This document shows, in pieces, positions 26,001-38,400 of a stretch of DNA of 64,000 nucleotides. Source of the stretch: Rhyzopertha dominica (lineage: Eukaryota > Arthropoda > Insecta > Coleoptera > Bostrichidae); assembly GCA_025024175.1 (NCBI GenBank), contig QCXZ01000138.1, positions 46,099,092-46,163,091 of the forward strand, written 5' to 3'. The notes under the pieces are model-generated. The model ran no database searches and was not told the origin of the DNA. It saw only the letters and a list, made by a program, of their open reading frames with translations. The number at the start of each line of letters is the position of its first letter. Within the stretch, counting starts at the first letter, position 1. The position numbers were made by a program, and so were the translations under genes.

Positions 26001-28116
26001 ACTTCTGGTAAGTCTTGACTTTTAATGAAATAGTGGAGTGCTCTGAAACATAAAAACCAAAAAACCTCGGCCATTGGGTTCACTGGGATTTTCGTGAAAG
26101 CTTTTCAATTGCTGTGTTAAAAACTTAAACAAAACATTTTACTTATCAAAATTTGCTGCCTTCAATAAAACAGTTAGTTAGAAAATTATAAGAATGTCAA
26201 GAAAAAAAATACGTAAAGATTTTAATTTTATATACCGTAAATGAGATTTATATAGTAGCTTTAATAGTAATTTATAGTTTTGCAGTTAAAATTAAGATCT
26301 ACAATAAAAAAAATTGATAATATGGCAAATCATATACATTTTGGACCAAAGGTAAACAAGGTAAAATATACATTATTAATAAAAACAAGATGAGATCTAA
26401 AAAAATAAATAAATACTCATTATTGCATTACACAAAAATTGAAAAAAATTGATGGAATTGAATATATTATGCCGTTCTGCTCAATAATTTTAATGATAAG
26501 TACAGCTATTGCCATTGCATTTGAAGCAAGCTACAGTACAATTTATCCCTTTTTTACACCCACATTATATTCCACATCCTCTTCTACATATGTAAAAAAT
26601 CATTTTCAGTAACTCTTCCGGAGCTGGTATCATCTGCGTCATTGTTTCTTGTGTCAGTATTTCGCATTCATATTTCCAATCCCATACTTCCAAGCCATTT
26701 TTCAATTTGCAAGTATACTCTTTTGAAGTGTTCAAAAACTGCTATGTTTAGTGGTTGCCTTTATGAAAGAATTATACCTTACTGTATTTAGATTTCCTAT
26801 TTTTTGAGAGGCAGTGTATAAAGCAAGAATGCAACTGATACCTGCATTAAAAATGTCACATGTTAGCATTTTTGCATTCATTTTCGAACCCTACTCCCAC
26901 TTTTTGCAAGTCTTAAGTTATAAATACAAGAAACTACAAGGAAAGGTGTTACAATATTATCCAGACAGGAAACTCATGCTTACCTTAGAAGATTCCAATA
27001 ATTTTTAATTTTTTTTAATAAATTGAAAAAACTCATAGGCTCGCTGTAGTCCAGTCAAAAGGCCATGAAGACCCCAAAAATCTGAAAAGCATGTGGTTAA
27101 ATAATTAAAAGCGGAAATAATAAATAATTAAACATTTTCTATTTAGTATTAGAAACACGTTGCAAAAGGTATTACAAAAATCTGTTCAGTGGACCCAGGT
27201 TCCGAGGTATAAATCTATGGGCGTTTTATTAAAGTACTGTTTTTTTTAGCTTCTCAGCTGTCTTCCTTGTCCAGTTCTTACGGTCCGAATTTACCAGCAG
27301 TCGTCAAAGATTCCCCTATGCTATTGCAAGAGATCGTGCTCCTGAAGGAGTTGTATCAAAGAGAAAGACAGGAGAGATTGAAGCTCCAGACGAACGATCT
27401 CAAAGATAAACTGGATAAGTTGACTCCACTTCCCACTTTCAGGATGGAAAGAGACGAAGTTCTGGAAGCCCTGTACAAAGAGGGGGCCGCCTTGAAACAG
27501 GAAATACTCTTCACTCTGGCCACGCCAAAGTTCCCATCTATATACAAGGTGAAGCCCGGCAATGGACCGGCCATGTGGCAGAAGCACTTCGCCGAAGAAC
27601 GTGACAAGATGTACGGCCTGAAGAGAAGGGCTGAGGAGTTCCAGGCGAAAGTTACGGCGGAAGTGGTGAGGAGGAAGCTTGGAGGACACATACAGACGGA
27701 CTTCACTGTTTTCCCTACCAATGAAATGGCAAAGGTAGGTTATTGCTTTTTTTGGGGAGATTATAAAGATATATATTCACATAATACTCACTCTACTCAA
27801 AATTATTACATTGAGTTTAGTAGAACCACATATGGCCAGGACCAAATTGTTAGCAATGCTTTGTGGGTATTTAACAATTTACCATTAGATGTTAGAAATG
27901 TATAGTTTATAAGTATTCAGAAAGTTATGTTCAAGATTTGTATTATTTGAAAATTTAGAAATATTTTTTTAGGCTCTGAAGGAATCTAAACCAGTTGATG
28001 TTGGTTTTGTGAAAATCCCGAAAGACTACTTGCCCAAATCTGAAGCTTCCAAAGTTGTCCAATTGGAAGTAGATTTTAAGCATCTTCAGCAGCTACTGCA
28101 ATCTTTAGTTAAATGA
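17015..28116 (+). CDS. DCTN1: Dynactin subunit 1 (p150-Glued), complete
   Basis: Largest dynactin subunit. It links cytoplasmic dynein to microtubules and cargo. I joined 16 exons with consensus splice sites and agreeing phases: 17015-17185, 17237-17361, 17422-17448, 17528-17578, 19241-19415, 19530-20040, 20839-21086, 22038-22244, 22295-22601, 24440-24630, 24681-25007, 25056-25296, 25349-25551, 25602-26007, 27250-27734, 27973-28116. The sum is 3,819 nt, or 1,272 residues, against about 1,280 in vertebrates. Order: CAP-Gly domain (residues 6-70, GKNNG at 44-48 and then ENYGMFVR), a basic/Ser-rich linker on tiny exons (about 98-200), coiled-coil 1 (about 205-530), a globular inter-coil region (MPDSF and [16 protein letters not shown] near 600-620), coiled-coil 2 (about 945-1055), and a C-terminal region. 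Start 17015 lies immediately before the CAP-Gly fold. Four N calls (19604, 19780, 19821, 25638) fall in exons. In Drosophila this gene is Glued. Confidence 0.95.
17422..17578 (+). other. DCTN1: Dynactin micro-exons 3 and 4 (basic linker after CAP-Gly)
   Basis: Exon 3 (17422-17448) is only 27 nt and exon 4 (17528-17578) is 51 nt. Both keep phase 2 borders and encode a Lys/Arg/Ser/Pro-rich stretch (TGIKPKPTA, then [15 protein letters not shown]). Vertebrate DCTN1 also carries short, alternatively spliced basic exons right after CAP-Gly that tune microtubule binding. Skipping exon 3 here would shift the frame by 0 (27 nt), and exon 4 likewise (51 nt), so both could be optional. The splice assignment of exon 3 uses the AG at 17420-17421, because the AG six bases later brings an early stop. 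Confidence 0.75.
17871..19136 (-). mobile_element. Decayed Tc1/mariner-like element in dynactin intron 4
   Basis: Imperfect terminal inverted repeats open with CATGGTGTCCAACGAAAA on the left and CAGGGTGTCCAAGAAAAA on the right (complement), each flanked by TA, the Tc1/mariner target. Near the left end the minus strand encodes a fragment [16 protein letters not shown], matching the D-x-F-x-W-G block near the end of Tc1/mariner-type transposases. No long frame survives, so this is an inactive copy of about 1.27 kb. Confidence 0.65.
19265..19340 (+). repeat. DCTN1: In-frame short tandem repeat in dynactin exon 5 (SRQSLAG-type)
   Basis: Within exon 5 a unit of about 21 bases is repeated roughly three to four times. 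It encodes SSRQSLIG / SRQSLAG / SRQSLAG / SRSQLAS. The result is a regularly spaced Ser/Arg-rich linker between the CAP-Gly domain and coiled-coil 1, the region that in other animals is basic and phosphorylated. The copies are similar at DNA level, which suggests recent expansion. Confidence 0.7.
21233..22016. mobile_element. Non-coding inverted-repeat element in dynactin intron 7
   Basis: The ends read GGGTCATTCCA (21233-) and, complemented, GGGTCATTCCA (ending 22016). A second shared block, AAGTCACACTAT, lies about 25-40 bases inside each end. The interior is AT-rich with no coding capacity. The size is about 780 bp. It looks like a MITE or deleted DNA transposon; family not recognised. It ends 21 bases before exon 8. 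Confidence 0.6.
22655..23550. mobile_element. Interspersed repeat with terminal inverted repeats in dynactin intron 9 (repeat family A, copy 1)
   Basis: A perfect 13-base inverted repeat, CTTCCACATCCAA, occurs at 22681-22693 and 23521-23533, and weaker similarity extends a few bases outward (TTGAAT / CTGAATT). The interior is AT-rich, without a credible ORF. A second, inverted copy occupies about 55,885-56,830 and shares long blocks with it: the GCGACCTATTG region, the AAAGCGTCACTTAAA region and the CATCCGTTGGATG palindrome. It is therefore a dispersed mobile repeat, not intron sequence. Confidence 0.7.
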
Positions 28117-28180
28117 GTAGGAAGTTATTGATTAATTGTAATTTATTAATTTTGCATGTTAACATTATTTCTTATTACAG

Positions 28181-28186
28181 AATAAA
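28181..28186 (+). terminator. DCTN1: Polyadenylation signal of the dynactin gene
   Basis: A canonical AATAAA lies 65 bases after the dynactin stop codon, followed by a T-rich stretch. This suggests a very short 3' UTR. Confidence 0.6.
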
Positions 28187-28209
28187 GTGCTTTGTTTATA
28201 ATTTTGTTG

Positions 28210-29361
28210 TTTTATTTTACTCTGTGCAAAAGAATTTTCTATTTGGAACAAAAAAAATGTGTGCGGGAAACTATTTTTTCTGCGATCACTATGGAGGTAA
28301 GTAAATTACTTACAAATATTTTCCATCAAAATGGTATGATTAATTTTTATTATAAATTATAACTATTCCGTTTCTGGAAATATTGACGAGAAAGGAGGGT
28401 AGAGAATGTGCCACCTTCGATTTTACCTTCCAGAGTTAAGCAACACAAACAAACAGAATATTGCAAGGCTTTGTAATTATACATAAGTTCTACATTATAT
28501 CTGCTATATCTAGAATTATTGTTGCTTATTTGGATTAGTTTGTGAAAATTTTTATATTTAACGGTAAGTTACAGTTGTCTGTAATTAGATAAATTCTTAT
28601 AAAGCAGAAAACAAATTTAGTTCAAAGATTTCTTAATAGTTAGCACCACCAGTCGGATCAGAAATTCCATACCTCCTAATCCTAACAGCTCATCTGATTC
28701 TGGTCCCGGAGCAAAATTTTCGGGTTTCGCACCAGGATCACATGAGTGAAAAAGAGTGTGTATGGGCACCCACTAAGTAGCACCATACAGAAATCTGTAT
28801 CAATTTTATTATAAATTTTGTCAAAATTATCAATTTTTACTGAAAACAATTTGCTGCAATCAGAACGTTTATTTACAGATAAAGAAAAAGCAGTTATAAT
28901 TATTTATATAATTAAATAATAAAAAACGGGAATAATAATTATAAAACATTTTAGCAATTAGTCTTAAAAACACATTACGCTTATGGCGGACTAGATATTT
29001 AAAAAAACTATATTTTGAGTAAGAATTTAGGATGGCAATGCCATCTGTCAGCATTACACTGACATGATGACAAAGCCACCTACTAGCTGCCTTAACGGGA
29101 ACTACTTCCTAAAGGAAATAGTACTATCTGCAGTTGGTTGAGGTGTAGACAGCACAGCATAGACATGCATTTTATTATATTTTGAGTATTTCTTTAAGTC
29201 CTTTTATCTCGTTTATTTTTCATACCTTTAAAGCATTTTTAATTTTATTTACACATATTTTGTTATTTTCTGATAGAGTAAATTGTCATCATGTTTATTC
29301 GTAAATTCTGGTCTATCGAGAGCCCAACCAAAAAGAAACATATAAAAAGTAGTTCCAACGA
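28210..29361. other. Tail-to-tail spacer between dynactin and huntingtin
   Basis: About 1.15 kb of AT-rich DNA between two convergent genes. Only ORFs below 65 codons with low-complexity content were seen, and no transposon signature or RNA gene was recognised. Position 28,640-28,790 is slightly richer in GC, but I cannot assign a function to it. Confidence 0.5.
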
Positions 29362-29367
29362 TTTATT
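29362..29367 (-). terminator. HTT: Likely polyadenylation signal of huntingtin
   Basis: AATAAA on the minus strand, about 105 bases after the stop codon at 29472-29474. Confidence 0.45.
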
Positions 29368-29471
29368 TAAGATGTCAACATTTCACAAAATAAAACATAA
29401 ACTCTCATCTCATATACTTTATACATAATAATTTACCTTAAAAAATATATTTCTTACTTATAAATACATCT

Positions 29472-32400
29472 CTACAATGACTCTAAAAGATCACCAAACA
29501 AAATATCTCCTTGATCCCTCACGGCTTGAAAATTTTCCACAAACGTCTGCTTCTGCTTGTCAGTTGGCAAATTTTTGTAGAAGTCCACACCGGCTATACA
29601 CAACATTTTTCTGTCGTCATATTCGTATCTGCCTATTCTCGACTGGACATAGGGAAAATAGGCACGCAGCCACTCGTTCGTGCTTGCACTGATGAAGAAG
29701 CAGGTCAAGTACCAGGTGGCCATCCCAACTGATAGAGACTGCGTGAAGTTGGACAGGCTGAAGACAACCCAGTCTTGCAGTAACGAGAGTTGGGATTGCT
29801 TGATTGTGTTCTCAAAAAGCTGCAGGAGGAAGAAAATTATAAAGTAGTCATCTTTTATGCAAAAGTTCATTACTTTTTTGAAGTTAGGTCCAGATATAAC
29901 AACACTAAACCTAGTTTCAAGAATATAGGATGATTCACTCAGGGTATGGAACTGCTGTGTTTTGAATGAATGCATCCTTTTAATGCTGTAAATTTTCAAT
30001 AGATGGCGTTGTGTTTGGTTATTTTTGGGGTACACTGTATATTTGTAATGTGATGTTAAATACACCCCTAGCGGGACTCTTAGGAACTACAAAATATGTT
30101 TAGTGAATTTGTCTAGTTCATTTTATTTAAAGAAATTTTCTTCAAGCGATAGTAGGAGGTGTTTTCAAGATAAAGTCGCTCCCGACCGTTAGTGAATGAC
30201 CCTGTATATAAAACTACTTACCTGAAACAGAACTCTACTCAAAAGTTTCGGATGTGGCTGCTGTGGGGACAAAAACTCTCCTATAACCTTCGTTAGCACA
30301 TCTGAAGGAGAAAAGAAGTCCTCCAGTATGTTAGGAAGGACAGCACAAACGATGTCCACTTCGAAAACTTGTCCTTTGCGCAGCCGTTCGAAAATAGCAG
30401 TTATTTTCTCTACTGTCTGTACTAAATGATCAGGATTTGTCTGGACCACATCAGAAGATTTTGATACGTTTTCCAGATGTTCAGCACAATCTAAAGACAT
30501 TACAGTTAAGTGAACAAGCCAGTGAAAGTGAAAAACAACAAACCTGTATACATGTAACTGAGCAGCAACTGTAAACCGGCAATAAGAATTTTGGGGTTTG
30601 GATTTTTCAATTTTTCCAATGATAAATTCAACAAAACTTTATCGAACTTGTTCCACAGGTCCTTTTTCACTATCAAGACACGTTCTAGTCCCTGGAAATT
30701 TTGGCTGGAGGTTATTGGTACCTAAAGTTATCATAATTGTTACCTTTAGTATCGCATTATGTGCCATGACAGTCGTAGATTGAGCTAGATTCCCTATTGC
30801 ATTCTGTACGACATTAGAAGGAAAATCTGATTCCATATGAGCACTGTCTATGTTTTCAATAAGAAAAAATGCCAGGGACCACACTAGTAATGTGTATTCT
30901 CGTGTTTGTTTCAGCATACTAAACATTTAAGAGCATTAGAGAATGATTAATTAATTGTTTAAACTCAAGACTACTACCTGCTCTTTGAATTCATGTGTCC
31001 ATTAATATATTCAATGGCCAACGGCAAAATCAGCTGTAACTCTTCAGATATACCTCCAATCACAGTATTTGTCAATAAACAGCCATGTATAAGATATAAC
31101 AACCCATAAAGGCTTGCTATTCTTGATGGGAGAAAAGCACTCCTTAGGTACTGTGACAAAAGTCTCTTTATGATTTCAAAAATTTCCATTTCCTGAAAAA
31201 AGAAAGATCTAACTGCAATAAATCCAAATTAACCAGTCCCTTGGTGCTAAGTCAAGACTAGAGAGTGGGTATATACGAGGATTACCGTGAGTCCATTTGA
31301 TAGGTTCCTTTGTAAAGTTTGACATTTTTAACGATACACATACTGAAAACATTTTATCATACCGACGCCTTCATTGGATGTTGCTTTTGTATATGTGATC
31401 AAGTGGCAATGCAGTTGTTGTAAAAAAAAATAGAATAATGCCATATCAAAATGTAAACATATCATTCTTATATTAAAAGGTATTGTTCTAATAAATGTAG
31501 TTTAAAAGGTTACAGGCCCAGAATGAAATGGCAGTGTAGTCTAAGTTGTTAAAGTAAAACAAGAATCAAGAAATAAAAGTTACGAGTTACAAGAAAAATG
31601 GGGTCGTCCACTGTAGCACTACCTAACTGAATGAGGGTGTTAATTTTGCAAACTGGAAGTTTAGAGTGAAACTACTCTTGGAAGAAAGGGACATAGCAGA
31701 AGTCCTAGAAAAACCTGAAACTGACGAAGAACAAGTCAAAGGATGCAAAAGCATCGTACAGTGTTTAATAGATACCTTGAATATGTTAAAAAGGGAACAA
31801 CTGCCAAAGACATGATAATTCTCTTAAAAAACATTTTTGAAAGAAAAAGTGCCTTCAACAAACTCCATTTTAAAAAAGTCAGTTACTAACACTAAAATAT
31901 AAAAGTAATGAAAAACTACAGGATCACTTTTTGACTTTCAGCACAACAATAAACAATTTGGAGTCAATGGGAACAAACTTTTATTGAATCAAAAATATAG
32001 CATGCCAGTCTTCGTGGAGTTTTGTTTAGCCCACCACATCCGTTGGTAACAAGACGAATGGTGTGGACAGTGCTTAGTATTTATTACCCAGTGATACATA
32101 GCAGAAGAGACTTCGTTTGAGCCTTTCTACTTCATTTCTATGATATATAAAAATATTTTCCTTTGTTTGTTTTGGTGTTGAATCTCGTATAACTATTGTT
32201 AAGTTGTACTTATATAATTGCCTACTACAGTTACATTCTTTTGACAGTCAAGAGAAAAAGTTTTCCTTTAAGAAATCATAAAACACCTTTGCTTTCATTT
32301 TGTGGATTCTCTTTCCATCATATGTATATTTGTTTTATGCTCCAAAGTTTTAATTCTCTCATCTAAAGGAATACACATGGAACATGCATCCATTCTAGGA

Positions 32401-35400
32401 AAATCGGAACCCAGATTATACCACATATTGAATATTTTTCTGAAGATCTTGTTTCACTTTTAAGTTCAAATCATTAGTTTCCGTGCCATACATGCACAAC
32501 ATTTTTTTATATTAAGATCTGAACTCAGATACCATCTTTGAATAACAGTAGTGGTTTTCCATAATTTTATCTTGCTCTAATCTCAAATGCTTTTGTTTTC
32601 CTATCACCTACATGCGTTTCTAGCGGCATTGTACCACTTTTAATAAATCGTTGAATTACACCTTGAACCCTGTGCTTCGATGTAAGTAAAATTCCCAAAA
32701 AGGTTTTTTAGAATACTTTAATCCTCTCTTGTTACATTTTTTCAAGTAATGGCAGACAGATAGTTCTTTGTTTTCTTGTGTGCATGCTGTTTGCCTTCAT
32801 CTTTTAGGTTTGTCATGATGTGTATATTTAGAAATGAAAGCTCTTCTAATTGACATGGATTTGCATAATACAAACCATGGAAATGGTAAATATCTCCATC
32901 AGCCAATAAATTGCATGCATAGGTTTTTCCAGAATGATTGTTGCAAAAAGTATTTTTTGGAACGCCTGGTTTAGAATATCTTGAAATATAAAAATTAAAA
33001 AATCAAGTACCATCCCTATTTTTACACTATTCTTTCCACTTTTTCTCTGGAACATTTCCACATCAACTTATTGACAGCCTTCTTTCTTGCAAAAGTTCTA
33101 CCTACTACTTTTGGATTGGAAAACAATCTATTTCTTTTTATTTAAATGCACCAAAAAGACAGCTTGAAAGCAATAAATTAACATTTCAAACTAACTATGA
33201 AGTTCCCAGATCTTTAAATTTGACTAAAGTCACTAGATAGATAAAGTACTGCAACTCATTGTCCATATTTTTGCACTAAATTGGCGGATGAAACCAAAAC
33301 CATAGAAACCAAATAGGTTTGATCCCGTCTTCTACATAAACATTTAAATTTACCGCTGCTATTTTGCACTAAAATGGCGGACAACTGTGGTACTTTATCT
33401 ATCTAGTGACTTTAGATATCACTAGGTCATAGAGACATCTATTGAACTTTCAAACAAACTTCTAAAATCTGGATGACTAATGTGCATCCCTTATGGAGAT
33501 AAACGAATTTGAAACTAAAGTGGATTTAGACGATTTTGAAATGGAATGGATAATTTACAAATACATTTAAGTGGGCTGTAGTCATTATTGAAGTAAAATA
33601 ATGTACAGAAAGCTAAGATATTACTTTTGGTTTGCCTTTTCTGTGAAAAAAACAAATTATTAAAAATGTGGGGATAGCCGGTTTTGAAACTAGACGACTC
33701 AAGTGGGCAATATTGAGAAAATTTAAGTAATTTCATATAATCTAATAGTAAAAGTTATTTAAGAACCACGATTCTTCTGTGAGGAGGTACTTACCGGTTG
33801 AATAACCGAAGCGGCTTTGCAAATCCCAAGCACCACATACTGATGAACAAGCTCATCCTCGACGCTATGTTTTTTGGAAATTTCCAAACACGTATCAAGC
33901 ATCCAAGAAAACTGACTTCTTTCGGTGAACAAATCCGAAATAATAACCAAAGAACGCACAGCCTCATGCAATATCCGCAAAGGAGCAGTTTCCTAAATGA
34001 TAAAAATCATTACAAGTCTATTCCTTCAAGCAAATAAGGGCTTTACTTCTCCGGTGAGCCATCTCGAGTAGAGATCCAGCAAAAACTGCAGGCAAGAATT
34101 AACATCAAGCCCAGTGTCTTCTAGGATCTTTTGACGCTGTTTATAAACACGCTCTGCAACGCTATTGCCATTGACGGTATTAGGCAGTAACATCAAATAT
34201 TCGGTGGAAAAATACCCACAAGAGTATTTGTTGCTCAAATTTTCGAGATTCGTGTTATCAAAAACATTGAGCAACCCCTTGCTACCACCAAAACACTTGG
34301 AACACTCCTTGTAATGGTACTCCAATTTATTCTGTACCAATCTGAGTTTTTTGATACTGAAATTAAAGTTAAAGTATCGAAATTAAAATATGAATTTTGT
34401 AAGGTGTTACCTGATTGATGTATCAGTTATATCTTTATTTCTTGGTGCCCGTAGCAACTCAGAAACATTAGGATTACCTGGATGAGGATAATAAAGAGTT
34501 TGAAGTAAAAGAGAGGTGATTGCTTGAATCGATAGACTGGTTGCTTGTGCCAAAGCATTGATTTCTTCTGGCATCAAGGTTTCTGATTGTTCATAGCATA
34601 AAACACTCAATAAACACATCCAAGTCTCCTCAAATTGTTGGCGGCTTGTCCAACCAAGCAAAGTTATCCTAAAAGACGTTTAACAATTATACAATTTTGA
34701 TGTACAGAACATGTAAGGTAAAAGGTGTGGAAAAAATGCTATCACAAATTCCTGGTGCTAAAATGTGACAATCTAACCCAACTTACCTGTCCAAAAATGG
34801 ATGATTTCGGTAATGTAGTGTCAAAAGCTCAATTTGCCTTTAATTTTTCATATTTTTTACTGATGTATTGTCACAATATTTAGCTAAGGAGGTTTTTGGG
34901 GTAAAAAATTCAAATATGCTTTCAGATTCATTGTAAAATGTAGAAGGCCCCACTGGTGGTAATTTGCATACATTTCAAACAAAATAACTTTTTTCAGCCA
35001 CGCTGTATTTTACTTTTAAATAAAATTTATTATTCTCCAATGTAAGTAAAAGTAGTTAAAAAAAAGTTAGTAGGTTTGAAGCGAAGATTAACTGTTACTA
35101 AATTTAAAATAAATATTCTTATTTCTGAACTTTTTCAAGGTTATTACCTGGTAGGAGCTAAGTTTTTTAGCACTCCTATTTGGGATATTTTTGGCTTTCT
35201 GTAAATGAATGTCATTAATATGAATCTTCTAGCGTGGAATAAATTTTAAACCTTTATTTAGAAAGTATAAAATATAATAAAAAATATATTTATGAAAACT
35301 AAAAGCAAATCGAACTTTTGATACTTTTATCTTCGAAATCATCCACATTTGGACTGAGGTAGGTTGGGTTAGTTCGTCATGTTTTACCCTAAGGAGTTTC

Positions 35401-38400
35401 TGGTAACATTTTTCCACACCTTGTATAATGAACATACCTGAATATAAATTGTTCCAGGATATCAATCTCTTGCAAAAAATCTATGGGTAGCAAAGGAACC
35501 TGCGTCCCAAATGTTCCTCCGAGTTCCGGAGACCACCCACTCTTCCAGGCAGTGGGCGGAGTCAGTACGTATGAATTAACCAATGGTAAACGTGATAAGG
35601 AAACAATAATGCTTCGGATGGAGTTGAAAAGGAATCGGGGGATATCAGTGTGTACATTTTGCACTTTCGAAAGCCAAGTTACCAAAATGGATAATTGATG
35701 GCATGCAAGACCAGCAGCAGCAGTTTCTAAATTATCCAAAGTGTTTTTTAACTGTGTTCTTGGTAGGATGGGTAAAGGTTCTTCGTTTAACAATAAATAC
35801 TCGACTAATTTATAAACGCTATTGACGGCAGAACACAGCCAAGATATGTGTGTGTCTAACGCTAAAATGCTGTTCAAATGAACTTCTTTCAAAATGACAT
35901 TGGCACAAGTGATTGCGCAGTCAGTAAAATTTATGTTTAATTGATTACTATCGACTGACAAAGAGTAATTAACACATTCCAAACATATAACTGCAAATTT
36001 CATGAGGTCTTCAAAACTGGTGTCTGGAATTTTTATTGTTGGAAAATGTGGAATGGATTCGATGTATGTGGTAACACCCGGTATTATGCTATAAAGGAAA
36101 TCTGTGAATGCATCACTGGAAAATATTTCTGAGGTTTTGTTCATGTATTTGGTTTCGGAGGATGTTGGATCACGTCCAGTAACTCTGTATACCTGCAATA
36201 NAATTTATAATTTCATCTATGCTAATTCAGTAAGCTACATTAAGTAATGGGGGTTTATAGTTTAAATACATAATAATAACACTACTTAAACTGCCATTAA
36301 ACGATAATGTACTAAAATGCTATTAATACATATGATGTCACTATAGTAACGTCTATGTGCTGATTGCTCAAATGAGTTGCCTCTTCATCATTACTATTGC
36401 TTTCTTTATTTGAAGACTCTGATTGCTCAGGGTTAGAAAAGAGGCATATATTACTTTTATTCATTATTTCTTGAGCTTCTTCGACAGAAAAACAGTCAAA
36501 CTTCAATGTCAGGTTAGATATTTGAAAATGTGGTCTCGTTGATATTGTCCATACAGCCATCAATTGATATTCTGAGTAAAATCACCATCTGAAATATCAG
36601 CTATCGATTGTCGTCCAATTTCATGATTAAAGTGGGATTCTCTGCTATGAAAGTAAACACTATGTATGCAACACTACACCATTGTCAGAGGATGTCCAAA
36701 TGGCAGAAAATTAGTGTCCTTGCATCTAAAACCTTTATGCAAATTGTTCTTTTGAGCCATCTAAACTTTAAAATTTAACTCAAGTCAATAATACTGTCAA
36801 AGGCGTAGATATGAAAGTAACAAAAGTTTCTTATTTTTATAAAAGAATTCATCCAGATTTGTATTTTCTAACGTTTTCCTTCATATTTCAGAAATGCTAC
36901 AAGATATTCAAAATTAGTTTTCTTTACTCACTTGAATGTTTAAATTTGAATCTCTTCATAAAAAAACACATCAATTGGAACTTTGTAAATAGAAGATATT
37001 AAATACAAAAATTGATAATTTGGAGAAAAACATATTTCACTGTATATTTTGTGCTCGCACATAAACATATTCATCAGTTTTCAATATTAATTTAATGAAA
37101 AACATTAAATTTTGCTTGTTTTCATATGGAGCAAATTAACAAATTAATTTTGAAAAATGGATAATTTACATAAAACAAAAAAAACAGACAGCAAAAGACA
37201 AAAAATACAAAACAAGTGTACACTTACCTGATGTGGTTTCGGAAACAAACTCCTCGTCCGACTGACCTCCTTCAATAAACAGTGCACAGCAGCCTTAACC
37301 AAACTGGGTTCCTCCACCAAACCATGAACCCGTATTTGGTTCAAGCCCCACAAAATACAGTCCTTAAGAACTAGTTTATCAAAATCTTTCTGTGACATTA
37401 AAACTGTCAATTCTTCGTACTCCATCTTGCTCAGAAGTTTGGCAGCATCCATACCTTCACAACCATAACGACATCTAGCCTTAACTTGGGACAAATACCA
37501 GGCCCTGTTGATGCTCAATTTTTTTATGTATTCCGGATTGACAGTGCGTCTCTGGTCTAATTCTACGGGACTGTGGTCGTAAAAATAAGTGGAGAGTTTG
37601 TTTAATAGACTGATTAATGTTTCATGCCTAAAAAGCAAGTTATCAAATTCCAGTAGAAGACAAATGTTTTTTTCAATCACTTTTTGGCCAGCTTGAGTTC
37701 CACCAAACTTTCCATTATCTTAACAAGATCCTCTTTGGGTAGCTGAGCAACGACCTCGTCCATTGTCATGGTCAACAACAGCTCAACCTTCCTGCTAGCT
37801 AAGCTGGCCACCATTCTTGCCAAAGAGATCAGTTTGGTGTTCAAAAATCCAGGCAACAGCAAGTTCAACAAGGTCCCAATTTGAGCCGGGTGCACATTTT
37901 CGATTGCCTTCAAACATCGACTTTTGAAACTCGGCTAAAAGAAACTTTCAAAATAAAGCGGAACCAACAGAGATAGTGATGGAACATACATCTTGGATAT
38001 CCATGCACTTTGTGGCAATAGCTTGGATGAAAAGTGCACTCACTGAAGAATTTCGATGCACTGCTGAGATCAATTCGTAAACAGGAGGTTCGTTTTGGAG
38101 GTTTATGAGAAGCTCGATGTTGTTGACTAGCATCCACGATAATTGTTCGCCATCAGCCATGTTATCACTCTTGAAAAATTATAAAAAAGTTCACATCTTC
38201 ATAGATGCAAAACTGCAGGAATAATTTTTGTGGGAACAAATCAGGAGACATGGATGGGTCATTCATCAGTGACTTACCAAGAAATCACAGAAAGATATTG
38301 TAGCTAAGTTCCTAACTATCTCTAAATTAATACAGTGAGTCTTAGGTTTAACACCACAGTCTTTACTGAAATGAGAATTATAACGATGAGGCTTGCTGAG

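Noticed and set aside
27735..27905. Continuation of the dynactin exon 15 frame to 27,905
   Set aside because: The AAAG|GTAGGT donor and the next exon at 27,973 ([20 protein letters not shown]) match the family's C-terminus; the continuation ([16 protein letters not shown]) does not. The region 27,790-27,900 resembles a LINE C-terminal tail, but too short to annotate.
29820..30065. Upstream extension of the last huntingtin ORF (to 197 codons)
   Set aside because: A clear acceptor (CTGCAG) at 29820 and the vertebrate alignment start at LFENTIKQS; the upstream part is intron that happens to be open.
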